Shown: in pieces, positions 27,001 through 35,722 of the stretch
Layout of the letters: every line of letters begins with the position of its first letter
Position numbering within the stretch: position 1 is the stretch's first letter
NCBI RefSeq assembly: GCF_932526225.1
Contig: NC_064039.1
Coordinates: 15,520,139 to 15,580,138, forward strand
Direction: 5' to 3'
DNA length: 60,000 bases
DNA from: Nematostella vectensis
Lineage: Eukaryota > Cnidaria > Anthozoa > Actiniaria > Edwardsiidae
Position numbers and translations under genes: made by a program
Notes under the pieces: generated by a model
Databases searched by the model: none
Told to the model about the DNA's origin: nothing
The model's input: only the letters and a program-made list of their open reading frames with translations

Positions 27001-28070
27001 AGTGACTGATTCCCCAATCTTAGAGCTTGAAGTAGAACTCTTTTGGCTAAGTCTTCTTGCGGCTTCAAATTGTGATGGCGTAATCTTTACAGGTTGAAGC
27101 AACACCTGACATTCAGACCAGGAGTCAGAATTCTTCGGGGGCTTTCTTGTAGTGTTCTTTCTTCTCCCTCGGCTAGTTACAAACTGACAATTGCGTGAGT
27201 TAGCTCGGATGATTGGCGTAGAGGTCTCATTTGGAACAGCTTTTGGACTAGTAGATATGTCACCCAGTTTAACTTGTGGGAATATCAAAGGTGATTCCAA
27301 ACTCTTTCTGTCCTTAATAAAACTGAGCGACTTGTCTTCTCGTCTTGTATTACCAGCCGAAGACGCAGTGCCTTTTACAATTCCTGGAGATTCAGGTATG
27401 ACATAACAGTTACTCAATCGTGAGCTTGTTTTCAGTTGACTACTTCCATCCAAGGAATCATTAACCACGCTGTTACTAATGCCGGTACTCTTGCCATAAC
27501 ACGATAAAACCATTGACAAATCCTTTGAAATATCAAGCTCAGAAAACCAAACCTCTCCATCATTACTCGCAAGGTCACTATCAACGGAAAGGCCATTTAT
27601 CCTAGAGTCCTTTAAGGAATTGAAGTCTTTATCTTGTAGAGGATTCCTACTTTTTCTATTTGCAAGCTTGGATGAGGAAATGGCAAAAGAGTCTGTTGTG
27701 TTTTCCTTGCCATTTGTGTAGACGAGTTGCTTAGAATGTGTATTCGATTCAGATGATTCGGCCCTCGCAATTTTAGTATTAACAGTTTTTTTCCTAAAAA
27801 AGAGAAAATGATTAAAGAGTGAAAAAACCTTTAACTTATCTTATAAACGCAATAATAGTCATTATATTTATGTATAAGAATGGCCGACAAATTCAAAACT
27901 AACCAACATGAGTTTGGAGCAAAAATCGTTGGACTAGAATCCAAAGATTTCCGATCTTTCTTTGAAACTGGAGAGCAAATGCTGTCCTCAGGTGAAGTCC
28001 AGAGCTCCGTTTTGACAGCACGGAACTTATGTCGGCCATAGGTTTTGATTAGACCGTGTTTTCGTGGCAT
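2807..28070 (-). CDS. haspin: Haspin (GSG2) histone H3-Thr3 kinase, complete gene, 11 coding exons
   Basis: Haspin is a divergent eukaryotic-type protein kinase that phosphorylates histone H3 on Thr3 in mitosis and so recruits the chromosomal passenger complex to centromeres. Coding exons, 5' to 3' on -: 28070-27904, 27793-26530, 25895-25759, 25400-25310, 18675-18590, 18482-18452, 18334-18303, 8652-8561, 7287-6982, 3663-3561, 3002-2807. All junctions are GT-AG and the phases close, giving 2505 coding bases and 834 residues, close to the size of vertebrate haspin. Residues 1-520 are a low-complexity Ser-rich arm with an N-terminal basic TYGRHK patch. The kinase domain follows: P-loop KIGEGVYGEVF at 530-540, ATP lysine K553, helix-C glutamate E577, HRD aspartate D689, and DFT in place of DFG at 727, typical of haspin. 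I see no break. The large span comes from satellite-filled introns. Confidence 0.93.
3003..3560. other. Haspin intron 10 with long G and C homopolymers
   Basis: The intron contains G runs of more than 20 bases at about 3302-3327 and about 16 bases at 3412-3427. The open frames across them on both strands encode only poly-Gly or poly-Pro and are not genes. Run lengths are likely to be unreliable in the assembly. Confidence 0.8.
3561..3663 (-). CDS. haspin: Haspin exon 10
   Basis: The acceptor is TATTGCAG and the donor is AATAG/GTGAGG. The exon encodes EGVTVFCDLSEDESMFTG and then GDYQFDIYRKM, the haspin-specific segment that replaces the usual activation loop. Confidence 0.9.
4370..4660. repeat. 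Tandem duplication of about 150 bp
   Basis: Two imperfect direct copies lie in haspin intron 9. Both share GAGGAGGATCC, AATAAACGTGAA, GAATGTCGACA and an AATCATC-CGCTTATTTAG stretch, with about 20% divergence. No coding function is apparent. Confidence 0.7.
4661..6981. other. Haspin intron 9, remainder
   Basis: Mostly AT-rich sequence. A 102-codon frame at 4830-5138 on + and shorter frames near 6468-6908 have no recognisable family. I read them as chance frames or remnants of an unidentified repeat. Confidence 0.5.
6982..7287 (-). CDS. haspin: Haspin exon 9 (catalytic loop and DFT)
   Basis: The acceptor is CTCTGTCAG and the donor is CGAAAAG/GTAAGT. The 306-bp exon encodes the hinge FIIFEYANGGEDLE, the catalytic loop FEHRDLHWGNVLI and the metal-binding SLIDFTLSR. 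It carries most of the active site. No disabling change is visible. Confidence 0.95.
7443..8560. repeat. 22-bp minisatellite built on a splice-donor sequence, about 50 copies
   Basis: The unit on + begins GGTAGAATATATATACCTGG. On the haspin strand each unit reads CCAG/GTATATATA, which matches the exon-8 donor CCAG/GTATAG at 8561-8560. The array fills almost all of haspin intron 8. It is broken twice by CGTGGTGCTAGAAGAGCAA inserts at about 8173 and 8393, which mark an internal higher-order duplication of about 220 bp. Confidence 0.93.
8561..8652 (-). CDS. haspin: Haspin exon 8, squeezed between two minisatellites
   Basis: The acceptor is TCTCTTTGCAG and the donor is CGTCCAG/GTATAG. The exon encodes VSLVRDRYPPQLLKEWDRW and then ESENDRP, which continues into exon 9 as DYFPDDQYF. 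The 21-bp array ends about 25 bp upstream of the acceptor and the 22-bp array starts at the donor. Confidence 0.92.
8676..16819. repeat. 21-bp minisatellite, about 385 copies, with higher-order structure
   Basis: The core on + is CTCTTGCATGATCCACCCCT. Variants include ATCAACCCC, TGTATGATC, deleted 18-bp units lacking CTC, and C-run expansions. The array lies in haspin intron 7. Rare variants recur at fixed distance: the CCTCTAGCATGATC variant at about 9462 and 12842, and the CAACACCCCCC variant in pairs about 3.29-3.38 kb apart. Because 21 bp is seven codons, all six frames stay open as heptad peptides (for example QEEGWIM on -). I do not call these genes. Confidence 0.95.
16820..18302. other. 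Haspin intron 7, unique part
   Basis: Outside the 17-bp array this is AT-rich single-copy-looking sequence. I see no exon or transposon end. Confidence 0.5.
17385..17777. repeat. 17-bp minisatellite, about 23 copies
   Basis: The unit is TCTGTTTGAGCATTATG, with G/A and T/C variants. It lies in haspin intron 7 between the 21-bp array and exon 7. Confidence 0.93.
18303..18334 (-). CDS. haspin: Haspin exon 7 (32-bp micro-exon)
   Basis: The acceptor is TTTGCTGAG and the donor is CATAG/GTAAAA. The exon encodes NSTPNFIDVH plus two bases of Arg. It is too short for ordinary gene finding. I located it because exons 6 and 8 left a gap needing a length of 3n+2, and this segment supplies both the phase and the TxxFI sequence expected of haspin. 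Confidence 0.78.
18452..18482 (-). CDS. haspin: Haspin exon 6 (31-bp micro-exon)
   Basis: The acceptor is a long T run ending TTTTTCACCAG and the donor is GAG/GTGAGT. The exon completes a Lys codon and encodes ELSALNNTSE, which matches the ELS-initial position after helix C in haspins. The phases fit both neighbours. Confidence 0.82.
18590..18675 (-). CDS. haspin: Haspin exon 5 (helix C)
   Basis: The acceptor is CCATTGCAG and the donor is TCTAA/GTAAGT. The exon encodes IVPINGDIPVNGEPQKSYEE followed by IMPEIVIS. The Glu of PEI is the helix-C glutamate that pairs with the ATP lysine. Confidence 0.93.
18750..18816. repeat. TATG/TG/CGTG microsatellite at the LINE 5' junction
   Basis: A compound (TATG)n(TG)n(CGTG)n(TATG)n tract. 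The LINE sequence starts abruptly after it at about 18817. A matching (TATG)n tract follows the LINE. Confidence 0.85.
18817..21696 (+). pseudogene. LINE endonuclease/reverse transcriptase ORF2, inactive
   Basis: The N-terminal part has the endonuclease end GRKTCFKYNGISVVDYVITS and LTDHCSLSY, whose DH is the catalytic pair. The reverse transcriptase follows: VPIHKKEDPSKPENYRGVTL, motif A YVDFSKAFDC at about 20220, motif B GVKQGCMISPTLFN, and motif C YADD at about 20524. The C-terminal tail has VEDEEHFLLECPAY, the end of a Cys/His knuckle common in this type of LINE. Disabling changes: truncation at the 5' end, an in-frame TAA at 19791-19793 just before the RT, and a frameshift in about 21330-21377 after which the reading frame moves by one. 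The copy cannot make a full ORF2 protein. Confidence 0.92.
18817..21912 (+). mobile_element. APE-type non-LTR retrotransposon (LINE), 5'-truncated and broken
   Basis: The element sits in haspin intron 4 in the antisense direction. It begins inside the C-terminal third of an AP-endonuclease domain, runs through a full reverse transcriptase and ends with a Cys/His knuckle, then a short 3' UTR closing in AATAAAATCTATCTATCTG followed by a long (TATG)n tract. Flanking AAGGACAA-TAT strings at 18738 and 22095 may be a degenerate target-site duplication. The subgroup (CR1, Jockey, RTE-like or other) cannot be settled by reading alone. Confidence 0.9.
21913..22090. repeat. (TATG)n and (TAGG)n microsatellite
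   Basis: About 34 TATG units are followed by about nine TAGG units, directly after the LINE 3' end. This is typical of LINE families that end in short tandem repeats. Confidence 0.95.
22211..25160. repeat. 30-32-bp C-rich minisatellite, about 95 copies
   Basis: The unit reads approximately GTAGAAGCACCCCACCCCCC then TAGCATGCTGG. Length varies with the C run. GCATGCTGGG and GCATGGTGGG variants alternate in blocks. The array fills most of the rest of haspin intron 4. Short open frames in it are repeat artefacts. Confidence 0.95.
25310..25400 (-). CDS. haspin: Haspin exon 4 (P-loop and ATP lysine)
   Basis: The acceptor is TACTTCACAG and the donor is CTTAAG/GTAACT. The exon encodes the glycine-rich loop KIGEGVYGEVF and ends exactly on the ATP-binding lysine of IALK. 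Confidence 0.92.
25759..25895 (-). CDS. haspin: Haspin exon 3 (kinase domain approach)
   Basis: The acceptor is GCATTAG and the donor is TCTAG/GTACTG. The exon encodes DALTPCGTWKEP through SYFES, the segment just before the kinase domain, and ends with two bases of a Ser codon. Confidence 0.85.
25920..26025. repeat. Tandem duplication of about 55 bp in haspin intron 2
   Basis: Two copies of a T-run followed by CAAATYTAATAACTCCTACT and TCATACAGGT. Each copy ends in TACAGGT, a possible cryptic splice acceptor. Confidence 0.75.
26530..27793 (-). CDS. haspin: Haspin exon 2 (long Ser-rich regulatory arm)
   Basis: The acceptor is CTTTTTTAG before 27793 and the donor is CTCTTG/GTAAGT at 26530. The 1264-bp exon encodes residues 56-477, a disordered Ser/Thr-rich arm with many SP and SS pairs. 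Haspin N-termini are known to be multisite-phosphorylated by Cdk1 and Plk1, so this is probably the regulatory region. Confidence 0.85.
27904..28070 (-). CDS. haspin: Haspin exon 1 (start codon, basic N-terminus)
   Basis: The ATG is at 28070-28068 and the frame opens MPRKHGLIKTYGRHKFRAV. The TYG plus basic residues resembles the chromatin-binding basic patch at the haspin N-terminus. The donor is TG/GTTAGT after 27904. The upstream in-frame ATG at 28262 is less likely to be the start, because the residues between do not look haspin-like. Confidence 0.8.
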
Positions 28071-29414
28071 ATTTTTACGCGGATTCACAAAGATGTTATT
28101 TCGTTTTCCGACATTCTTCCTGAGTGAAATTCGAATTTGCCGCTTACCAAATATGGTAAAAGGGTTCCAGTCTCGCATTGACAATAAACCACAGGAAAAC
28201 CAACAGGTCAAGCAAAGGTTACCCTCCGCAGAAAACCTTCGACTCGCTTGAAGACTTTTCATATTTTATTAACGCAAATGTGACAAAAGAATCTCAAGTC
28301 GCGGTCCCTCTTGTCACAAGATTGAACAGCTTTTGTGGCCACATGACTATACTGTAGAAGAACACTAGCATATACGCCTTAGCACTACCGTATTTACTCA
28401 AACAAGCGCCCCGGCGCTTATTTAATTTTTTCGACTATCAAACCGGGCGCTTATTCGGGGGAGGCGCTTATTTAAAAGGGCAAATTCCGAACAAAAGGCC
28501 CAGGTGTTTTCATTCATTTAATATTAGTTTTATACTGCATCAGTTTCTTTTTTCTATAGTCATTATTACAACGTGAAGCAGTTTTTTCAATAAACTTTCA
28601 TCTATTAAAAATTTGTTTCTTTCTTGTCTAGAGTCTATGAGCTCCTGCTTTTTTGGAACTACATTGTGACAGACATTTTACTCAGTTACATAAAACCTGG
28701 GGAGGGGAGGGAGACGCGTACCCCTACTGGTCATTTCATTCACCAGACAGACGCAGATACATGAGTATTTAACCCAAAAAATCTAATGCTGGCAAAGAAA
28801 CAGATTTAAATTTAGTTGGTATTGTTTCTTTTTAAAGAATGAAGCAGTCATAAATGAATTTTGTTGCAATTCGCACCGTTTTTAGATTAAAATTTGCTTA
28901 AATATTTTCTTATCGTCGGAGTGTATATGTTTCGTCAGGGGCTCATAAGTATGAGCCCCTGGTTTCGTATATTGTTTATAAAATACGTAATTCCATTATT
29001 TTTCACTAAAGGTTTCCCCCCCCCCCCCCCCCCACTTTCTGGTCCAATAAAGCTAATAATACCAGGGGTATCTTCCTTTAACGAGTGAAACATTTCGAGG
29101 GTTTCGGAGGATCAGAGGAAGGGGGAAGAGGGAATCATTCATACTTAACAAATTATTACATATTATCGTTACATATACGTATAACATCGAGTATTTGAAA
29201 TTTTAAAGATAGACAAATATTAAAATTCCATTATATTTATACCAATATCACTTTTGTTTCTTTGCATTACTAAACATGCTCCCTAACTATTTCAAATTTA
29301 TGTTTCAATTGAACAAGCCAAATTCATTCCTACACAATACCAGGACTTTCAAAGTATTCTATATTTTTTCCTTGTGGCACTAATATCAGATCAATTTCGA
29401 TTCGTTACAAAGGA
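28071..29414. other. Upstream region of haspin
   Basis: AT-rich sequence that should hold the haspin promoter and 5' UTR. At 28400-28480 there is a cluster of GCGCTTATT words with an inverted GGCGCTTATTT / AAATAAGCGCC character, as seen in dispersed non-autonomous repeats. A C run lies at 29013-29032. No gene is visible. Confidence 0.5.
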
Positions 29415-29420
29415 CCTAAG
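29415..29420. repeat. Target-site duplication of element A, left (CCTAAG)
   Basis: CCTAAG sits directly before the terminal G run, and the same six bases follow the terminal C run at 38695-38700. The exact boundary is ambiguous by a few bases because of the homopolymer. Confidence 0.85.
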
Positions 29421-29660
29421 GGGGGGGGGACCAGGGGGTTTCAGAGAAACTAGTGGAAGGCGCGAATCGCCCCTCCGGGCCTCCCAGCCCCGTCTCCCGT
29501 CTTAGGCCTGGGAGGCGCGAATCGCCCCTTCGAGCCCCCCAGCCCCGTCTCTATATATCAGGCAGACAACGCTTCACGTAAATAAGCTTTCGGCAAAAGC
29601 TAATGTAGGCCAAATCGATTTCACGTACATAAGCTTTTGGCAATTGCTAATGTAGGCCCG
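29421..29660 (+). repeat. Element A left terminal inverted repeat
   Basis: The repeat matches the reverse complement of the right end. It includes an internal duplication of about 57 bp (two GGCGCGAATCGCCCC copies) and short tandem subterminal units with CTAATGTAGGCC and TTTCACGTAC. Confidence 0.9.
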
Positions 29661-29721
29661 AACCCCCAAGGACTTGCAATTAGACATCCGTCTGTCCTGT
29701 GGTATACCGAGCGTTCGAAGG

Positions 29722-30012
29722 ATGAGGTGCGGAAAGGATTATTGCGGGTGGCTAAAGGTCGGCCACGCAAACACGTGCGGCCAAAGGTGCATGGACACCT
29801 ACTGCAAGGTGCACCTCCAAAGGCTCCGTAAGGGCATCCCCCTCCCCGTGCCGTGCAGGATCTGCGGCATAAGGACTCGGTCGGAGACGCGGTTGTGCCG
29901 CCCCTGCGGAGCGAATCGTGTAGGGCAGAGGATGCGTGGCGTCGAGAGGCGCGCTCGGAAATGGTTCGCACTCGTCCTGTCTGACATCGCAGCCCGCGGC
30001 ACGGGCGATTAG
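29722..30012 (+). CDS. Cys-rich zinc-binding-like protein of element A, 96 aa
   Basis: Intact open frame opening MRCGKDYCGW. Cysteines at residues 3, 8, 19, 23, 28, 45, 48, 59 and 62 include CRIC and CRPC pairs, consistent with a small zinc-ribbon or zinc-knuckle fold, and a basic segment follows. It is the first gene after the left terminus, directly upstream of the polymerase-helicase gene on the same strand. The counterpart in element B (43512-43802) has the same length and cysteine pattern but a stop at codon 24. Conservation of frame between copies supports a real gene. The function is unknown; DNA binding or transcriptional control is a guess. Confidence 0.65.
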   Translation: MRCGKDYCGWLKVGHANTCGQRCMDTYCKVHLQRLRKGIPLPVPCRICGIRTRSETRLCRPCGANRVGQRMRGVERRARKWFALVLSDIAARGTGD

Positions 30013-30165
30013 GGGCTGTGTGGCACAAGGCATACCCAAACGCTCGTCCCGCCGGCTGCGGAACGGGCAATTAGAGACTGGGTGGCACAGGTCATACCCG
30101 AACACCCGTCCCGCCGGTTGTGATACGGGCAGTCGGAGATTGGGTGGCACAGGGTATACCCAAAC

Positions 30166-33100
30166 ATGGACGCTAATATAGAGGAGATTCTCGATAGCAT
30201 GCGTGACAAAGAGGCGCCCGCCGTACTGGCAGGGCTGGTCCAGAACATCCTGGACGAGGACATCCCCGACAATGTCAAACACAGGCTGCTTAAGCCGCTC
30301 GTACCGGAGAAGGTGTGGACAGAGGAAGACGACCCTCTGCTGCTGGAACGGCGGCAAGAGGACCCGGAGGGCTTTGACTTCGAGGAGTACTATTCTCTCT
30401 TCGTCGGCGGCGCCCATCTTCGGTTTCCAAGCGTGGATGCCACTCTACGGGGCCAAGACATAAGCGCCGGTGTTTACCAGGAGAAACGAGATCTTGGTGG
30501 AGCAGGTGTCATTGCTCTAAAGCCGGTTATGCGGGGGCCTGATATTAGTGACGACGGCTCGGTGTGGTGGGTCTCGCACGAGCGGGAGTCTCTGCGGGCA
30601 AACGCAGTGCTGCCGCTGGTGCTCGAGATGGTAGACCCCGACCGGCGTTACGGACTCTTCACGGTCGTTGGTAAGGCCCCCGCAGAGCCATTGGCGCCAA
30701 TCACGGAGGAGGAAGGGCGCTCGGAGCACAAGATTGGTGGGTCGTTAGTCAAAAGAGGGGACCAAATCGCAGTCGGCGCCCTGGAAGGCATCGATGTGGG
30801 TATTTGGGAGAAAGGACGAGAGTACCTCGTCTACGTGAGATACGAGCTTCGCCCTTTACCTGAGCAAAATGGTGATCCTGGGCCAATGTTTGAGCGAGAG
30901 GGGAGTGACGCCTTCGCTAACTGTGTTGTGAGCTATGTTGTGAGGAATCGCGGCACCTCGCGCTCCCTTGGTCTAACCAAGACACGAGGCAAGATCCTCG
31001 AGCGATTCGACAAGAAACTGGCCACTACGGGATGCACCAAAGAAGACCTCTTTGAGATGGAAAAGAAGCTCGAGGTAAAGCTAGTGGCCGTGGACGCCCT
31101 GGGTAACGTACGTGGGACTCGGGGAAGTACAAGAGGGGGTGCACACAAATCCGTATCCATTGCCACAATAACCACGCCTGGGCGGAGCTTCCGACTGAAC
31201 CACCTGCGATCGCGAGCGTCCACGGCCTAGACTTCGAGGCTGAGGGGGAGCTTCGTTCGTTATGTCAGGAGAAGGCAGCGCCTCGCGCTACCAGTGCCGC
31301 CACAAAAACGCGCGAGGCAAAAGTGCGAGAGGTGCTCATTCGCTTTATAAACAGGGCGATCCCCAGAAGCACGAGGATCTGGCTGTGTGGGCGTGTTATA
31401 GTCACGCACGAAGGCAAACTGTACCGATCGGGACAAGACGGATGGGCTATCGACAGGGCGTTTACAGACGAGACTGGATATGATCCTCATGGCTCCCTGA
31501 TGATCACCCAGCCTGCCAAGTGTACACCGAAGCTACGCACTCGATGGGCGGTGCAGTAGGGTATCGCTTCAAGAAGTGGACCCAAAGAGAGAACATCAGG
31601 CTAACGCTTCTTAAATACAGGGACGTCTGGCGAGCGGTTCAGGTTGAGTCCAAAGTGTGGAATAGCAAGGAGAACTTAGGAGCGCTGCCTCATGCGCACA
31701 TCGACATGCGTGCGGCGTACCTAGGATGCGAGGACAGCGTCTTCGGCGGCGCCTCGGACGCCATTGATTACCTACGAACGTGTATCGTATCGCGGATGTT
31801 GCGGGACGGCCATTGAGCGAGGTTCTTCAACTGACCGGGGCCATTCAGTTGACCGAGTTGGGGTTCTCTGAGGCCTGCCACCCCTACACTTCCGGGAGGG
31901 TAGGGCAGCACTTGGAACAAAACGAGGGCTGGATCACCACGCCAGAGCTCAAGGACCTGCTAGACTCGGGTGACCTAGTCATGGCCGCGGCGAGGGAGGT
32001 TTTGTATAGCGTCGGAAAAAAGGACTCCATCAAGTTCCCCCACTCCATCGCGTGCCGCCCCGGCGGCGAAGACTCGCAGGGTCGAGATCTCGCTGTCCGT
32101 TTTGTAGGCAAGTGCGCTCGCCATGGCGACGAGTCCTCGATCGTATTCCGCGACCGTGAAGAAGCCGCGTATCTGACAAACCTCCTTGCGGGCACCGACC
32201 ACTTACTTAACTTCGAGCATGCCGACGGGGCTCATCTGATCCAATACAAAGACGGAGTTCGGCGCTCACAATGGTACCATATCAGGGCCTTCGTCTTGGC
32301 GTACACAAACATAGCGTTGCGACGCATGTTGAGGCGGATCCCTCGCGAAGACGTCCTCCGAGTGTGCACAGATGAAATATACGCAAAGGCGGTGCCCAGT
32401 GGTGTGAAGCTCGTAGAGCGAAATCCGAGGTATGGAGAGTGGCGCCACAAGAAGCCTGGGTACGAGTGGCGACCTGAAGCGGCTTGGGGTCCGAAGAGGT
32501 CGGGGTGCTTGGCTAGGGAGCTGGGGCACAAACTCGACCGTCTCGCAAAAGTAATAATCATTGACGAGTGCTGTAAGGTACAGACTAAAGTGCTACGCGC
32601 CATCCTAGGGTATCTCGCCACGCGGCCGTGTCAGGTAGTGTGTTGTGGCGACTATGGGCAGGTCCCGCCCTGGGGAGAGATAAAGAGGGGCCTCACGATA
32701 TGCTCAAGGAGTGGGCACAAGGGAACATCCGCTGGTTCGAGTCCGAATACCGCTGCCTGTGTGAAGACTGCGGAAAGCCGTACAGTACATGCGACTGCGG
32801 CTCTGCCGCGCCCTCCTCCAGGCTCCACGACATAAAGGGCCGGACTTGGTGTCAGCCAGACTCCCAACAGCTTGAGGTGTTTCGAGAGGAGTGGGATGGG
32901 GTGGCGTTCGACGCGGCGATCGAGCAGGCCCACCCAAGCGATATGTGGGTGTGCTCGACCAACAAGATGGGGGCCCTTGTTCAGCAGCGATTGGTGGAGC
33001 ACCACAGGAAAAACTACCCCCGATTGCAAGCAACCATCCGCTTTGACCCCGACCCTAGCGTCGCGCATCGTTATCGCAAGCAAGGGCGGCCGGTGCCCGT

Positions 33101-33439
33101 GCCAGGCAAAAGGGGTGAGGTCGACGCGTACAAAGCACGGTAGTCGAGGTCTCTCTCGGCGTAGTCCTTAACGGGCTCCCCCTCGAGTGGAAATACGCGG
33201 GCTGGGGAACAGTCCACCGGGTGCAGAGCAAGACTATCCAGACTCCAAGGCGTCTGTTTATCATAGACCACAGCTTAGAGGGCTGGATCACGAATGCTGT
33301 ATACACCGGCATCTCCCGCGTGCGGCTCGCCGAACAGATAGTCCGCGTGATCCCCCCCGATGACACCCCAGGTGCCTTGGTTCCCACAGGACTGCAGGCT
33401 ACGCCCAGTGAAGAGCTCATTATAGCGCTAATCAAGTAA
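30166..33439 (+). pseudogene. Polymerase-helicase protein of element A, multiply broken
   Basis: The start is at 30166 (MDANIEEILDSMRD), matching element B. The frame holds to about 31100 and then shifts several times, so open pieces lie at 30166-31230, 31323-31559, 31520-31816, 31780-32835, 32628-33143 and 33221-33439. The 261-bp in-frame deletion at 32520 removes the whole helicase Walker A region; Walker B VIIIDECCK survives. The 489-bp deletion removes the C-terminal HNH domain. A stop at 33437-33439 ends the remaining frame. Identity to B is high, so the copies diverged recently relative to the decay. Confidence 0.9.
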
Positions 33440-34186
33440 TACGCTATAGACGACAGGCAAAAGGGTCGCACAAAGTACACGGGGCCGCACCACGTTCTTC
33501 GTTGCGTTCATGTCCGAGATGACGATTGGCAAAGCAGTAACCCACTCGCGGTTTGTCTTGCCGAATGCAAGCTCCTTCGAGTACTGCGCACGAAATAGGC
33601 GCTGTGCCAGCCAGCGATGGAAAGACTCGGTGAAAGCTTGGCTCCTGTGGTGCCCCGGCTCAGCCCGTCGGACCTCCACCCCGTGGTCTGTTAGGAGCTT
33701 TGTGGTAGCACCCTTGAACTCCGTGCCGTCTTCAACCATGAGGACTTTAGGCCATGTGAGAGGTCCCTCTGCATAGATGTCAGCGAGTTCGCGGGAGACG
33801 ACGGCCGCGCTCTTAGTCCTCAGTGGGCGGGCGGCTTTATATCGTGAAGCAACGTCAACGACAGTCAGGGCATACTTGTACCCGCGGTCGGTTGGCAATA
33901 ATAGCAGGTCCGACTGGTGGATACGGTTTGGTATCTGCTCCGAGAAGTGGGCGTAGGTAGTCGGAGGAGGGGGTGTCTGTGTGTAGCCCCCGACGGGCTG
34001 CGAGCTTACCCACCTGCGCACTCGATCTATGGAGGCTGAGCCCTTGGGAAGTTTGGCATGCAGAGCGGTCACTCCCTGGAAGCCACCTCTGGCGTAGTAT
34101 ATAGGACGAAGGAACGCATCGAGTTCTTCGTCGGACATGCGCTTGCCGTTCCGGCGTGTATCGCGATGCATCGCAATGCGTTGCAA
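33428..34186 (-). pseudogene. RVE-type integrase of element A, C-terminally truncated
   Basis: The core aligns closely with the element B integrase, with NRIHQSDLLLLPTDRGYKYAL and GHHRSQAFTESFHRW visible. The second catalytic position reads VEDGTEF where B has VDDGTEF, an Asp-to-Glu change at the residue expected to bind metal. After SDMNATK the 489-bp deletion joins the frame to antisense polymerase sequence, so the C-terminal DNA-binding part is lost. It overlaps the polymerase remnant tail-to-tail by 12 bp. It is not expected to be active. Confidence 0.9.
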
Positions 34187-34308
34187 CGCATGTATCAGTC
34201 TCCAACAGGCGTTTGCCTTCGGCGTACGTATACGTATACGCGCAGCATGGAAAAAGGCCGCCTAGATGCAGAAACACGTTTCAACGGCAGCTGCATCACA
34301 GCAAGCGG

Positions 34309-34720
34309 CTAGCTGTGTAGCCGATGGCGAGAGCGCCGGCGCCAATGTACGCCAACTCGGTGTTCTTCTGCGTTTTGCTGGGGATGTAGTAGTCGGACAG
34401 CTCGGGGGCCCGCATCGACTCCAGGAATTATTTCGGCCGGGTCTGGTTGTAGAGTTTGAGCGCGTAGTCGGTGTCGGTGAAGTTCTGCTTTGCGAGGGAC
34501 CCTCTCTCGCGACTTTGAGCTTGGCAATCGAGGATGTTTTGTCGCATTGTTGGTAGCATACATAGTCTTGTTGGTATTTCTCTAGGGCCTTGTCATGCCT
34601 CTCCTTCTCAGCTAAGGCAGGGCTCTCATCGTTCGACAGGAACTTTGCGGGGTAGTTGCCCCCTACGAACGCAGTCGCGTTTAGGACGGCGCCGCCAACC
34701 AAAATCGCGATAGAGGCCAT
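34309..34720 (-). pseudogene. Two-membrane-segment protein of element A, frameshifted
   Basis: The counterpart of the 137-aa protein of element B at 48800-49213. The start MASIAILVGGAVLNATAFVG and the following LSNDESPALAEKER are preserved, but the frame shifts after about residue 60 and the C-terminal hydrophobic segment is read in another frame. Confidence 0.8.
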
Positions 34721-34841
34721 TTTTGTGCGAAGCACACTTCACGTGCTGTGTGTATGTATACGTATACGCATGCGCATGCGCATGAATTGTGCAAAGCACG
34801 CACGAGTCTAATACGCGGCCTACGCACGCCACAGTACACTA

Positions 34842-35066
34842 CTACATGGGCAGGATCTTCTGGTCCTCAAGGTAACCCTTCAAAGCGACAGCACCTGCAA
34901 CGGCGGCAGTCATTTTTGCGTAGTTCATGGCGTTCCCGGAGGGGTCTTTGGTGAAGTCCTCGCGTAAGACCTTGCGCCCAACCCAGCCGCTACCGGCGAC
35001 GAGGCCGGTTATGACTGCGGCGTCGGTGATGGTCTTTGTAATCTTGCTCTGCTGCGTCGTCGACGA
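34842..35066 (-). pseudogene. Small membrane protein of element A, start codon lost
   Basis: The counterpart of the 74-aa protein at 49299-49523 in B. The body from TTQQSKITKTITDA to the terminal EDQKILPM is conserved, but the ATG of B reads as a non-start triplet here. Confidence 0.75.
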
Positions 35067-35244
35067 CGTGGGTGGGGCCCTCGTGTCTAAATGTCTGCTT
35101 ACTCCATGGATAACAGCCGAGATTTGCATTGTCCGGGAGCGCGAAGCGCTGTCGCCGGAACGCGATCCTTGGTCTGCTGTGCGGCTGCCGCTGGCGGCCT
35201 TGCGGATTGGTAGCCCGCTGGTTAACAGCTGGTGGTGTGCGAGT

Positions 35245-35722
35245 GAAAGGGGTGGTAGCCACAGACAGGGAGACCATCGACGACCCTAACACGTCAGAGA
35301 GTCGCCGCCAAGAGGCCCGTGAGCGCAACGAGGAGAGGCTGTCCGAGATCGACGAACTAGAACGCGAAAACCGAGAGCTCGAGAACAGAAAGCCGCTCAG
35401 AGAGCGCATCAAAGCCATCTTCAAAAAGTACGGCTTTACCGTCACCGCTATCGGGTTGGCCGTAGCGACGACGATCGCGGCCATAGTGACGTCGCTCGGC
35501 AGGTCGCTCTCCTCCGTGGCCAGAGGGGTCGGTAACGGGCTTAAGGCCACCGGTAAAAAGCTAGTCGAGCGTCTCCCCGGGCTAGTAGGCAGCATCGCGA
35601 ACTTCGTGTTTAAGGCTGCAGGAGAAGCGGTGAAATTCCTTGGCGAAAATGCGTGGCTGCTCGTTCTAGCCGTAGCCGCGTTCTTGGTTCGTCGAATGCA
35701 AAGCAGTCATCGGAACAAGTAA
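35245..35722 (+). pseudogene. Coiled-coil membrane protein of element A, N-terminus deleted
   Basis: Only the C-terminal half of the B gene at 52878-53846 remains. The 3.63-kb deletion fuses the remnant of the 216-aa gene to GVVATDRETIDDPN. The coiled coil (LSEIDELERENRELEN) and the hydrophobic C-terminus survive. An open frame can be read from 35129, but its first third is antisense sequence of another gene. Confidence 0.85.

Noticed and set aside
29752-30417. A 221-codon frame on - opposite the start of the polymerase gene in element A
   Set aside because: Antisense shadow of GC-rich coding sequence. The + frame has conserved starts and motifs in both copies.
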